Positions 53,217 through 63,318 of a stretch of 64,000 bases of DNA are shown here, piece after piece (position 1 is the first letter of the stretch; each line of letters opens with the position of its first letter). Source of the DNA: CAWAMR01 sp963783095 (GTDB lineage Bacteria > Planctomycetota > Planctomycetia > Gemmatales > Gemmataceae). The notes below the pieces were generated by a model. That model made no database searches, was not told the DNA's origin, and worked only from the letters and a program-made list of their open reading frames with translations. The DNA lies in NCBI GenBank assembly GCA_963783095.1, contig CAWAMR010000008.1:62001-126000 (forward strand), read 5' to 3'. The translations under genes and the position numbers were made by a program.

Positions 53217-54506
53217 TTATGTCGAGAGTTGTTTCATAAGAACCTGTGATTTTCGACCGCTCCGGTCGTAAAGGTCGCGTCGAGCGGGAGGAAGATCATC
53301 GGGCGAAGCGAGCCGAAATCCACCTTTTTGCACAAAGTAGTTAATGGCCTGGGTCGAGAGGCACAATAATTCCTCAAAACCGAGCGATCGGGCCAGATCC
53401 TCGGCATAGCGAATCAGTTTAAGGCCGATGCCCTTGTTCTCGAAGCGAGAATCGACAAAGATACAGGCCAGCTCGGCTTTCTTTTCTTCGGGGTATTGAT
53501 GCAAGGCACCACAGGCGATCGGGTTGTGATCGACCTCGAAGACGAAAAAATCGCCGATCTGCCGCTCGACGTCGGCGCGGGTCCGCTTCAGCAGTTCATC
53601 GGCTTCAACTCCGCTTTGAATCATGGCATGGACCGCGCGAACGTCCTTCTTTTGGGCCTTGCGGATCGATTGATATTCGTTGGCGTGGATCATGGTGCCG
53701 ACGCCATCGTTCGAGAATACTTCGGCCAGGATGCCCTCTTGAATCGTACCGTCGATAATGTGAACGCGCGGGACGCCGCCCTTGCCGGCACGGATGGCCT
53801 GTTCGAGTTTGGAAATGGCCTCGGTCGGGTTGATCTCAGCGCGATGCTTCTTGAGATAATTGGCGGCATCGTCGCTCGTGACCTGGCGCAGCATTCGTTT
53901 GCCGACGAAGGGCGGCCGATGCGATGCCAGATAGATCAGCTTTACCGACTCCAGTGCTTTGGCGACCTCGACGGCAATCGCGTCGGAGTTGAGACGGTAG
54001 GTCTGCCCGACGCCGTCGTAGCCGAGCGGAGGAATGACCGGAATGATGTCGTTTTCGAGCAGCGATTTGATCATGGCCACGTCGATCCGTTCCACTTTGC
54101 CGGTGAACTGATGGTCGACCCCGCCGAGAATGCCGGCCGGGTGGGCGACGACCGCATTGCCGTTCGCGCCGCGCAAGTCGTTATCAGCAAGTCCTTGGAG
54201 GATCTGATGGGTAACCCGATTGGCAGCAGTGATGGAAATCTGCAATGTTTCGGCGTTGGTGATGCCGCTGCCGTCGCTGCTCGAAACGCGCAATCCTTCC
54301 TTCGCTGCGAGTTGACGAACCTGCAAGCCGGCCCCGTGAACGATCACAACGCCGATGCGCAGACTGCGCAAAAGGGCAATATCGAGCAACAAGTTACCGA
54401 AGTTCGGATCGGCAATCACCGCGCCGTCAACGGAAATCACGAAGACGCGATCGCGGAATTGCGGAATGTAGTGAAGGATTTCGCGGAGGTCGGTAAGACG
54501 TAGCAT
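53217..54506 (-). CDS. argA: N-acetylglutamate synthase (ArgA-type)
   Basis: ATG 54506 is preferred; earlier starts would overlap the DUF1501 gene. 429 aa. The N-terminal half is an amino-acid-kinase fold (DRVFVISVDGAVIADPNFGN, VIVHGAGLQVRQLAAKEGLR, IIPVIPPLGYDGVGQTYRLN, SDAIAVEVAKAL) and the C-terminal half a GNAT domain (ELACIFVDSRFENKGIGLKL). This is the standard ArgA layout and length; it acetylates glutamate as the first step of arginine synthesis. Intact. Confidence 0.92.
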   Translation of the reverse strand: MLRLTDLREILHYIPQFRDRVFVISVDGAVIADPNFGNLLLDIALLRSLRIGVVIVHGAGLQVRQLAAKEGLRVSSSDGSGITNAETLQISITAANRVTHQILQGLADNDLRGANGNAVVAHPAGILGGVDHQFTGKVERIDVAMIKSLLENDIIPVIPPLGYDGVGQTYRLNSDAIAVEVAKALESVKLIYLASHRPPFVGKRMLRQVTSDDAANYLKKHRAEINPTEAISKLEQAIRAGKGGVPRVHIIDGTIQEGILAEVFSNDGVGTMIHANEYQSIRKAQKKDVRAVHAMIQSGVEADELLKRTRADVERQIGDFFVFEVDHNPIACGALHQYPEEKKAELACIFVDSRFENKGIGLKLIRYAEDLARSLGFEELLCLSTQAINYFVQKGGFRLASPDDLPPARRDLYDRSGRKSQVLMKQLST

Positions 54507-54630
54507 TCCGAATGGTTCCCTGAACCCCAATTTAACAAACGCTTCCGCTAGAGCTGCCGGACATGTTTTAGAATACTCCTTGGCAAGATACGCAGCAAGG
54601 TCGTCGAGGACAGCGGGTGAATTGAAGCAA

Positions 54631-56131
54631 TCATTCCAGCAATTCGGAAACGACTTGTCCGGTGCCGGCGATGGGCATGGGCCGATTTTGTGGGTCGGGA
54701 ACGGTTGTTTCGGGGTTATAGCCGAGCAAGTGAAACGAAGTCGCCAGAATATCCTTCGGAGAAATCGGTGCATCCTTCACGTCGCCGCCGATGCGATCGG
54801 TTGCTCCCACGACCTTGCCCTTGGCCATGCCCCCTCCTGCGAAAATGGCGGAATAGGCTCGCGACCAGTGATCTCGACCGGCCCCCTTCGGCTTGGAATT
54901 GATCTTGGGTGTCCGGCCATGTTCGCTGATGCATAGGACCAATGTGTCATCGAGTAAGCCGCGCATATCGAGATCGCGAATCAAGCCCGAATAAGCCCGA
55001 TCGAAGCCGGGCAGAAGATACTCCTTGAGCCGAGGATAATGATTGTCGTGCGTGTCCCAGGCGCACGCCGAAAACTGTCCATAACCATCCCAGAAGACGC
55101 TGACAAACTTCCCACCCGCCTCCACCAGTCGGCGCGACGCAAGACAGGCTTGGCCGAAAAGCGTCATGCCATACGATTCGCGGATCGCCAGTGATTCCCG
55201 GCCCAGGTCGAGTGCTTGGCGCATCGAGTCGGTGGTCAACAGCGCGTAAGCTCGTTCACGGTGTTTCTCAAAGGGCCGGGCAGAGGCCGAAGCATCGATT
55301 TCTCGACGTGCTCTCTCAAATTGAGTCAGCAATGAACGACGAAGAGCAACCCGTTCGATCGGCACGTCATCGCTCAATCGGCCGGCCGGCGAAAGCTGGA
55401 ATCGACCCTCCGGCTTACAGCCTCCGAAGGGATCGAGGAAATCTTTTTTCTGGCTATCGGAGTAGTGGGGTACGTGCCTGGTTCCTTCGCCGATGAAGTC
55501 AGTCCAGACCGGGTCGTAGGCCTGTCCAAGAAAAGCCGCGAAAGGTCCGGCATTGACGAGCTGGTCGGTCTTGGAATTGAGCATCCAGGGCAGCCCGATG
55601 TTGCGGGGAATGCCGGCTGATTTCGAGTTGTCGGCCTGTTTTTCGGACAGATAATCGACGACAGACCCGATGTAGGGCCAGTGCCGGGAATCTCGGGCGG
55701 GTCTCAAGCGACGGATCGTACGTGGGGATGCCGCTGACCGCATAAGCGACGCCGTGAAGGGGATAAGGATGAGTCATCGAGCGGATGACCGTAACCTTGT
55801 CGGCGATACGGGCGACTTGCGGCAACCCTTCACAAAAGCGGATTCCCGGAAGACTGGTTGGTATCGACTTCAGTTCGCCCTGGATTTCGGCAGGAGCGTC
55901 AGGCTTGGGATCGAAGGTCTCATGTTGCGGCGGGGAGCCGTACAGGAAAAGAAGGATGCAAGCCTTGGCTTTCCCAAATTGTCCGGTAACATGCGTCACG
56001 GCCGGTGAGGCTTGAGCTTGCAAGTAATCACTCAGGCTCAAACCCAGCGTACTCAGACCGCCGATGTTGAGAAATTGCCGGCGTGAGAATCCATCGCAGA
56101 AACGTCGTCGAGAACCGTGAATAGGAATCAT
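54631..56131 (-). CDS. DUF1501 family protein with Tat signal, one frameshift
   Basis: ATG 56131 gives a twin-arginine signal (GFSRRQFLNIGGLSTLGLSL). Conserved segments: ACILLFLYGSPPQHETFDPK, PLHGVAYAVSGIPTYD, and after the shift near 55700, GIPRNIGLPWMLNS, GQAYDPVWTDFIGEGT, SVFWDGYGQFSACAWDTHDN, HGRTPKINSKPKGAGRDHWS. About 500 aa, the usual length. DUF1501 proteins are abundant in planctomycetes, often next to DUF1549/1553 cytochrome genes; here none is adjacent. Confidence 0.85.
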
Positions 56132-56339
56132 GGATCGTGGCTCTTGAACATTCCTGAGTAGCAATAGTTGCCGGACTGTGGTTATTTATGATGACCGATT
56201 CTGACTTCGTAGTCCAGAGGCAAGATTGAGAAAGATTGGGGCCGTTCGTCGTTCCGTTCAGAGGCAATTCGGACCGGCGACAGCACATCCATCGGCAAGC
56301 AATCCTCATAGTGTGACGCGGCTCAGTCCAACCCGTTTA

Positions 56340-56412
56340 ATCCGTCATGCTGGGCCGCCTTCGAGTCGAGGTGAGACCGCCATGTCATCCGATGCGGCCC
56401 AGCACGACGGAT
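56340..56412. repeat. Inverted repeat downstream of the AAA+ gene
   Basis: ATCCGTCATGCTGGGCCGC (56340) pairs with GCGGCCCAGCACGACGGAT (ending 56412) with one mismatch; the loop is 35 bases. It lies 66 bases beyond the AAA+ stop and may terminate it. Confidence 0.8.
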
Positions 56413-56478
56413 AAAACGCTTTGTGTTGGGCCTCTTTTGCAGAGCTTGAAGGCCCCCTGTCCTTCTTCTGCTCAAGCT

Positions 56479-59008
56479 TCAGGTGCCTTGCGTGGTCCCA
56501 TACAGTGATTCCGATAGTTTTTTCTTCCCGCTGCTTCCGCAAAACCTGTCAACCTCTTTAAGAAAACGACCAACAGCCCGGCCGGTTAGTGATCTGGGCA
56601 CTTCCTGTAACGAGTCGTGCAAATCCTTTTCGGTAATGTCTATTATTGCTGTCGTGTAATCCGTACCTGAAGAGAGTTTCGTAATAGTCTCCCTTACGCG
56701 GCGGATATATGCCCGATTCACGGCCTCTTCCAAGTCGGCACCGCAAAAAAGTGCGATTCGTGAACATTCTGATCGTACTGTTTCTTTACAATTGCGTGCA
56801 CGACTTCTGGGGCAGGCACGCGGACATTGGGTTGCAATCCGGAACTGTCACACGCGCAAAGAGCTTTGAGGTAGTAATCCAGAATCGCAGCAGCCTCTTC
56901 AAATGTGGGAGGCGGCACGGGGATGAAACGTCCGAATCGTCCGCTCCGGATTACAGCTTCATCAAGCGCGGCAATAAAATTCGTGGTGCCGACAATCAAC
57001 CGTCCGAGGCGACCTACCCTGTCGAGTTGGACCAGTAATTCGTTGACATTGGCTTTCTCATCGCTATGCATGTTCCCTACGTCTCGGCGGGACTGAGCTA
57101 CGGCGTCGAGTTCGTCTATCACCAACATGCGACGTTCGTTTTCTGCTACCCAATCGAATTGCTCGCGGATTTGGATTTGGCCCCAGCCAACAAAAGCTCC
57201 GCGAATGTCCGACGGGCTAAGAAGGCGCACTTCTTGCTCCAACTCGCCGGCGATGGCACGAGCGAGGCGCGACTTGCCGCAGCCGGGCGGCCCAAAGAAT
57301 AGGATTCCGGATGACCGCGACGTCTGCCGAAATAGGCTCCGGTGTTTCTCGGGCCAGATGATCAACTCCTCAACTCGAGTTCGAATTTCGCCGTAGCCAG
57401 CAACGTCCTTGAGTTCGATAACTGACTCGGCAACGGGCCTTCGTTCATCGACCAGGGGTCGAGCAGTTAGTTTATCTAACGTCTGAGTGTAGCTTGTCTG
57501 CACCGGCGTGAGCGGCTTGCCTTGTAATTCCAGGTAGTAATCTTCCAGCCCCGGAAGAAGAACACGACCGCGTTTTCCGAGGTGGTGTGCGATGTCCGCG
57601 AGATATGGCCCGGCCCAGATGATTGCCTCATTCGGAATAACTATCCAGAAAGGATCGTCAGTCTGTGTGAGTCTGGCAAAAACCTTCTGATGGTAGAATG
57701 CTTCGATCGGTCCGGAACCAATGAGTGATTCTATCTCGAACCGGCCCAACGATTGGACAAGGAGGTCGATTCGGCGGATTAGACTCGGAGTTCCGTCGGA
57801 GCCGTCGGCATCCTCGACCGGGTTACTCTCGAAATGAAGATCGGCGTTTTTGTGGCCACGCCTGATCCAGGACGCGACATCGGCTTTTAGAGCAAGGGCA
57901 GTTGAACCCTCGTTGCTACCCTTGAAGTGCATCAGCGATTTGCCGCCAAGCAAATTCCCAAGACATGCCGCCGCACGGCTCAGGATACTTGCCGATGCTT
58001 CCGCAACCCAGAGGAGGGTCTTGAGCGGGCAGAGGTCGTCGCTGCCCTGAGGCGGACAACCACCTGCAAGCAGCAAGCAACCGAGAATTGCCTTCATGTC
58101 GTAAGACGGCTGGCCATCCGAACTTGCGGGAACAATAGCCAGTTCGGGTTTGAAGTGAAATATAGGCCCCGGCCAAACAGCTCGGATGCGATTAAATTCA
58201 ACGGGGAGATCGGCGTCTTTACGCAATGTGACCAGGTTCAAACAATGAGGATCGTCAAACAATTGAGCAATATGTTCGTCAAGGACCGATGGTTGCAAGT
58301 AAGCATGTAGGAGGGAAGCAGCCCCGAATTGGACCTGGACCGGCGAATAAAGATCGTTGCGAATGAATTGTTGCGCGGATCGAAATGCCCAACTGACGAT
58401 ACCTTCCCACGTCGCCTGAAGCCATTCCGCCGTCGATGCATCGTCTGGGGCTTGCAGGATGCAAAGGATCGGACGATGCTGCATTAGCGCATGTAGGAAA
58501 TCGAGTTCCCGGTGTGCCGGAAGACCGAACGCTGTGGGCCAGAAAGTTTCCGGTAAGGCTACAGTGATGAGGGAACCGGGAGCAGACGGACCAGACGGAA
58601 CAGCGGCATCTTCGGGTTTTTCCTGGGAGATGTCGAGTCGAAAGCGGTCGTCCCGATTCCAGCCCCCTGACAGAGATTTGACATCCAAAGCGGCCCGTTG
58701 AAGTTGCCGAAGTACTTGCTAAGGGATTCTTGACGGAGCCGCTGCGTCGGATATCCGAAGGCCGACACGAGGTCGGCGAGCGTCGAATCACCAACAAGAT
58801 TCAATCCCTTCCAAACCCGCGTACCGTGGGACCGCCGCTCGGCAAGTTCTTCCGCAAATGGACGTAGGTCGTTACGGGAGTGGTCCTCTCGCTTGTTACC
58901 GTAAAAGGGGAGTCGCACCCGCACCTGGTTTCCATCCAGGACCTCGGCGATGCCCACAACTTCAGGCTCGCGGATAAGAATGACAGTATCATTCACTTGA
59001 AGCCGCAT
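56479..59008 (-). CDS. AAA+ ATPase with N-terminal SH3/Tudor-like domain, two frameshifts
   Basis: ATG 59008 gives MRLQVNDTVILIREPEVVGI and RVRLPFYG, a small beta-barrel of the kind found at the start of SNF2-type helicases. After a shift near 58690 a 400-residue region of unknown fold follows. The AAA+ module is clear: IELKDVAGYGEIRTRVEELI, GILFFGPPGCGKSRLARAIA (Walker A), RRMLVIDELDAVAQSRRDVG (Walker B), LIVGTTNFIAALDEAVIRSG and RFGRFIPV (arginine fingers). A lost T in a T6 run near 56747 shifts the lid (GADLEEAVNRAYIRRVRETI) into another frame. FtsH/Cdc48-like; no protease domain. About 840 aa if joined. Confidence 0.75.
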
Positions 59009-59060
59009 CGTGGTAGTCCTTTCAAAAATATACGACTTGCTTCGGCGAATGTTAAGACGT

Positions 59061-59132
59061 CTATGCTGCATGCTCCGCCTGAAACGGCTTGGCCGTGCGT
59101 CAACGACTTCGTTGGCGGAGCAGGCAGCATAG
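59061..59132. repeat. Inverted repeat upstream of the AAA+ gene
   Basis: CTATGCTGCATGCTCCGCC (59061) pairs with GGCGGAGCAGGCAGCATAG (ending 59132) with one mismatch around a 34-base loop. It starts 53 bases upstream of the AAA+ start, so it could affect its expression. Confidence 0.8.
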
Positions 59133-59588
59133 ACCCGGGTTGAGCTAAACCGCTTTGCAACGACTTCCTATGAGAATTCCCATCGGGAAGCGTTTCTTCT
59201 GAGATGCACTGTAACGGTCCATTGCCGCGAGTTGCAAATGTTTTTTCGCCGTTTTCAGTGCGTCGAACGCGCTTTGTGTCCGGAGTGCCTGCCCGCAATC
59301 TTGCCTTCTCCACTGACAGCGCGCACGCTCCTCGAAACGGCGGGCAGGGGCCGCTGGGCGGTTCCTTACGATCTTCAGTGCTTTCCGATGCGACAACACG
59401 GTCACGCCGACAGAGACGACAAACCTTCAACCCACGATCACCACAAGGCGGTCTAGTTCAACAGGGTAACTATACCTTGCGCGAATTGATTTTTCGCCTG
59501 AAAACGAGGTGGCGTTGTTCGTAATTGATCCAGGGACTCTTTACTCCATGTCCGCCTTTGTTCAGCACATGCGTGGAGTCGCAACAAA
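59133..59588. other. Intergenic stretch, no gene found
   Basis: About 450 bases. Short frames on both strands overlap one another and none has a sound start or a recognisable motif. It probably holds the AAA+ promoter and the 3' end of the PIN toxin transcript. Confidence 0.45.
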
Positions 59589-59990
59589 TCAGAAGAGCAC
59601 CTTGAATCCCGCGGCGGCAAAGTGTTTGTCGTTGGTGAACGCCTCGGTGATTCCGAGGCGGCGCATGACGGCGAAGGAAGTCAGATCGACCACACTGGCA
59701 GAGCCAGCCATCCCCCGCGCGTAGTCATCCCAGGCTTGGTGAACTTCGTCGGTCGATGGTTCGTACAAATCGCCTGCCATGCCTAAATCGTCGCGCATGC
59801 GGACCACCTCCAGACGGTACAGACGGCGAGCGGCGTAATTGGCGCACTCCACCATTACCAAGGAAGTGGAGACAAACCAAGTGGCGAGCGGATCAATCGT
59901 CGCCAGGCAAGCTTTGGCGGCAGGATGCCACTGGTCGCGCTGGTCCCAAAGGGCCACGAGCCCAACCGTGTCGAGAAAGATCGTATTCAC
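59589..59990 (-). CDS. PIN-domain toxin (VapC-like)
   Basis: 133 aa; starts at a GTG overlapping the antitoxin stop (GTGA). PIN acidic residues: NTIFLDTVGLVALWDQRDQW (first Asp), VMVECANY (Glu), SVVDLTSFAVMRRLGITEAF (Asp) and TNDKHF (Asp). VapC-type RNases cut tRNA or rRNA. The order antitoxin then toxin is normal. Confidence 0.8.
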   Translation of the reverse strand: MNTIFLDTVGLVALWDQRDQWHPAAKACLATIDPLATWFVSTSLVMVECANYAARRLYRLEVVRMRDDLGMAGDLYEPSTDEVHQAWDDYARGMAGSASVVDLTSFAVMRRLGITEAFTNDKHFAAAGFKVLF

Positions 59991-60202
59991 GGCTGGTGGT
60001 CGTCGTGGGTTTCCAAAACTTTGCCGGGTTCACCGCTGTCGTAAGACCGAGCGAGCGACTCGAATACCCGTCGCCGAGCGGCCCGGATGCGCTCCATCGC
60101 TGTCTCTTCCGTTTCGACCACCACGCGGGTTCCCTGTGGGAGCCGCACTTCGTCGATCGGCCGAAAAACGCCATTTTCGAAGATCGCAGTTATGGCACTC
60201 AC
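59987..60202 (-). CDS. Antitoxin of the PIN pair, 71 aa (DUF104-like)
   Basis: MSAITAIFENGVFRPIDEVR is the start of DUF104/AF2212-like antitoxins (ExGVFRPxxxVxLPxGxxV), continuing PQGTRVVVETEETAMER. The helical C-terminus (RRRVFESLARSYDSGE) would wrap the toxin. Overlaps the toxin start by four bases. Confidence 0.75.
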   Translation of the reverse strand: MSAITAIFENGVFRPIDEVRLPQGTRVVVETEETAMERIRAARRRVFESLARSYDSGEPGKVLETHDDHQP

Positions 60203-60367
60203 GACATTATCCTCATGCAGCCAGTTCCAGGTTCGACGCTTTCAGGATTATACCAAGTCGCCGGGAAATGGCCCTCGTGTAAAGTGTACTGTTTCAAGCC
60301 ACGACCAAATCGGACTTCTCTAGCTGATACTCTTCAATTGGAACGAACCGTCCATGATGACAATCGA

Positions 60368-61591
60368 TTATGGTTCGAATGCCTCCTTCGAGCTCCATTT
60401 TTTCACCAGGCTCTTGACACGTTCCTTCACTTCCGCCGACAGGTTCTGCTTTGCGAGAAGCTTCTGCATTTGCGGCAACGCCACCGGGCCGATTGCCAGG
60501 AGGTTCTTCAATGCCGTTTCGCGGTCCTTGAATTTGTCGGAGTCGAGCTGTTGAACCAGTTTCAGGAGCCGGGCTGCGAAGTCCGGTTCGATATGACCGT
60601 GGAAGACCAGCCCGACGCGAACGACCGATTCGGCCCTGGGTGTCAGCGTCAGCGGTAACTTGGCGTCGTATTCTTCTTGCGGCAAACGATAGAACAAATC
60701 CATACCCGGCGTCTCGAACATTTCCCTTTTTTCCAGATCGGCCAGGGAGGACGCTTCATCCTCGAATAGCCCGGCAGAGGCAAGTTGTTTGACGAGGGTG
60801 CCGGTGGCCTGAGAGGAGAATTGAGCTGCATCCACCGTATTGAAAGTTGCTTGTTTGATCTCTTCGCCCGCTTCGATCTTGGCGATTCGGCAGACCCGGA
60901 CTTTGTCGTCGCGGCGATCGACGATGGTCACGTCGAAGACCGGGTGTTTGACCTGGCTCGTCAACGATACGAAATCCTTCTCGACTTTGATCTTCAGCCA
61001 CTTGCCTTGCGGGAATATACCGTCGTAATAAATAAACTTCTCACGCTCGACATCGAGAGGATTGGGGCTGTAGCGCGCAAAGATCTCATCGGACTTCACC
61101 TGGCGAATCCGGCTTATCCAGTGGCGGTCTGAAACGGAGGGAACTTTGGGATGTTTGGGTTGCCAGCCTTCGGGAATCTGCTTGACGCCGATGTTCCATT
61201 CCAACTTGCCGCCGGCCACCGGCTGCTTTGTGTTCCCGTAGACTGCCGGCGACTCAGTGGCAGGAAACCAGACGCCGGCCTTCCCGCCGGGGAAATCGAT
61301 TTTCACCCGAACCGTCGTCGGCTCCTTGGCGTGGAAGAAGATGATCGGCCGTCGGCGAATCTCGAAGGCTCCCCAGTGTTTCGGCACAAGGCGATTGCTG
61401 ATGTGGCCGTAGGCGAATTCGGGAAGATCATCCCACTCCGCCCGAAGATTGGCGTTGGCGAAGTCCACGTCGTCATGGACGCGGAAAATACCCCACTCGT
61501 GGACCGTCAATCCCTTTTGGACGGGTGCCGGTTCGGCAGCTGAGACGATCGAAACCAAAAGCGAGAAACTCACAATGGCAAGATATTTCAT
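60368..61591 (-). CDS. Exported planctomycete protein with HEAT-like end
   Basis: ATG 61591, signal peptide KYLAIVSFSLLVSIVSAAEP. The N-terminal part (KGLTVHEWGIFRVHDDVDFA, PIIFFHAKEPTTVRVKIDFP) is beta-rich and matches a type of planctomycete protein beginning with LTVHEWG. The C-terminus (SDKFKDRETALKNLLAIGPV, ALPQMQKLLAKQ) resembles one HEAT-type helical repeat. 407 aa, intact, function unknown. Confidence 0.75.
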   Translation of the reverse strand: MKYLAIVSFSLLVSIVSAAEPAPVQKGLTVHEWGIFRVHDDVDFANANLRAEWDDLPEFAYGHISNRLVPKHWGAFEIRRRPIIFFHAKEPTTVRVKIDFPGGKAGVWFPATESPAVYGNTKQPVAGGKLEWNIGVKQIPEGWQPKHPKVPSVSDRHWISRIRQVKSDEIFARYSPNPLDVEREKFIYYDGIFPQGKWLKIKVEKDFVSLTSQVKHPVFDVTIVDRRDDKVRVCRIAKIEAGEEIKQATFNTVDAAQFSSQATGTLVKQLASAGLFEDEASSLADLEKREMFETPGMDLFYRLPQEEYDAKLPLTLTPRAESVVRVGLVFHGHIEPDFAARLLKLVQQLDSDKFKDRETALKNLLAIGPVALPQMQKLLAKQNLSAEVKERVKSLVKKWSSKEAFEP

Positions 61592-61679
61592 GACCAATCC
61601 TCACACAAAGAATACCCTTAATATACGACGAGACACCATTACCAATTGATTGTTTTGCATCCCTTTGAGGATTAATAAC

Positions 61680-62998
61680 ATGCGCTGCCGGTCATCCATT
61701 TTGCTGATTCTCTTTTGTGCGACGAGGCGCGGAAGCACAATCTCCATCGCTCCAGGAGCAGACCCGTGAAATAGAGGAACATATCGGCCGGGAGTACGCT
61801 TCTCTGGAAGCTCTGTACAAGGATCTTCACGCACATCCGGAACTCTCCTTCCAGGAAGTTCGCACGGCAGCACGACTTGCAAAGGAGTTGCGCACGGCAG
61901 GCTACGAAGTCACCGAGAAAGTCGGCGGAACGGGAATCGTCGCCGTCTTGAAAAACGGTGCAGGTCCCATCGTGTTGGTGCGAGCAGACATGGATGGCTT
62001 GCCGATCGTGGAAAAGACCGGCGTACCGTATGCCAGTCAGGAGACGGTCCGGGATGCCGAGGGCCGGGTTGTGGGGGTGATGCACGCGTGCGGCCACGAT
62101 ATCAACATGACTTGCCTGGTCGGTGTCGGTCGAACTCTTGCTGCCATGAAGAAACGCTGGCATGGAACGCTGATACTCATCGGCCAGCCCGCAGAAGAAG
62201 TTGGTGGCGGAGCACGAAAAATGATTGAGGACGGCCTGTTTAAGCGATTCCCCAAGCCCGAAATCGCACTGGCCTTGCACTGCGACGCTCGCTACCCGCA
62301 CGGGCAGGTCAATTATCGTTCGGGACTGATGCAGGCCAATGTCGATACCGTCGACATCCTCGTGAAGGGAAAGGGCGGTCATGGCGCTGTTCCGCATACA
62401 ACCATCGATCCGATCGTTCTGGCAGCGCGGATTGTCCTCGATCTGCAAACTATCGTGTCGCGCGAAGTCAATCCTGTGGACCCTGCGGTCGTGACCGTGG
62501 GATCGATTCATGGCGGGACCAAGCACAATATCATTCCGAACGAAGTGAAGCTGCAACTCACAGTCCGCACCACGAAGGATGAAACGCGCAAACAGGTTCT
62601 TGCAGCCATCGAGAGAAAGGTCAAGGCGGCTGCGCGGGCGAAACGCACCGGAGCCGGAAGTGAAACTCGATCCGAACGGTTACTTCCCGTCCCTGGCCAA
62701 CGATGCCGATTTGACTCGAAAGTTTGCGGGGCTATTTGCCGATTCACTCGGAAAAGAACGGGTTGCTGAGCGCGGCATGAGCATGGGAGGAGAAGATTTC
62801 TCGCGCATTGTCGGTGAGGGGATTCCCGGATTCTACTATTTTCTCGGAAGCGCACCACCCGAACGAATCAAGGAATGGAAACAAGGCGGCAAGCCGGTCG
62901 CCTTCACGCATTCCGATGCCTATTATCCGGTCCCGGAACCAACGATCAAGACCGGCGTGTTGACGATGAGCCTGGCGGTTTTGCAGTATATGAAATGA
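61680..62998 (+). CDS. M20-family amidohydrolase, exported, two frameshifts
   Basis: ATG 61680 after GAGG opens a signal peptide (SSILLILFCA). After a shift near 61720: YKDLHAHPELSFQEVRTAAR, ADMDGLPIVEKTGVPYAS, HACGHDINMTCLVGVGRTLA (metal ligands), GQPAEEVGGGARKMI (catalytic Glu), KGKGGHGAVPHTTIDPIVLA and, after another shift near 62640, GMSMGGEDFSRIVGEGIPGF. This is the hippurate/N-acyl amino acid hydrolase layout, about 435 aa. Substrate unknown. Ends flush with the convergent MbtH gene. Confidence 0.85.
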
Positions 62999-63223
62999 CT
63001 ACCCGGGCCGTTTGGTATTCGGGTCGGTATCCTTGGACCGCAGGCTCAGCGGCCTCATGTCGGTCCAAACTTCATTGACGTAGGCGAGACACTCTTCTTT
63101 GTTCCCGCTCTTACCTGTGTCCTTCCAGCCGAGCGGGATTTCCTGATCGGTGGGCCAGAGGGAATATTGCTCCTCATGATTGACCACGACTCGGTAAACG
63201 GTGTTGTCAGTTTGCTCGTTCAC
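62999..63223 (-). CDS. MbtH-family protein, orphan
   Basis: 74 aa: YRVVVNHEEQYSLWPTDQEI then PLGWKDTGKSGNKEECLAYV and WTDMRPLSLR. The NxExQxSLWP and the W-x(8-10)-G...CLxxIxxxWxDMRP pattern define MbtH proteins, which bind and activate NRPS adenylation domains. No NRPS lies in the window, so the partner must be elsewhere in the genome. Confidence 0.88.
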   Translation of the reverse strand: MNEQTDNTVYRVVVNHEEQYSLWPTDQEIPLGWKDTGKSGNKEECLAYVNEVWTDMRPLSLRSKDTDPNTKRPG

Positions 63224-63318
63224 GTTCGGTTCGCCTCATGATCGGAAATCAAAAGAAATCAAAGACTTCATCACTCCCTGGCAGTTCGCAAGTCCAACAT
63301 CAATCGATTGGGCGACCG

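Noticed and set aside
53496..54503. 335-residue plus-strand frame
   Set aside because: Antisense to ArgA; no motifs and no ribosome binding site.
59145..59405. 86-residue minus-strand frame in the gap before the PIN toxin
   Set aside because: Overlapping frames on both strands, no ribosome binding site and no motif.
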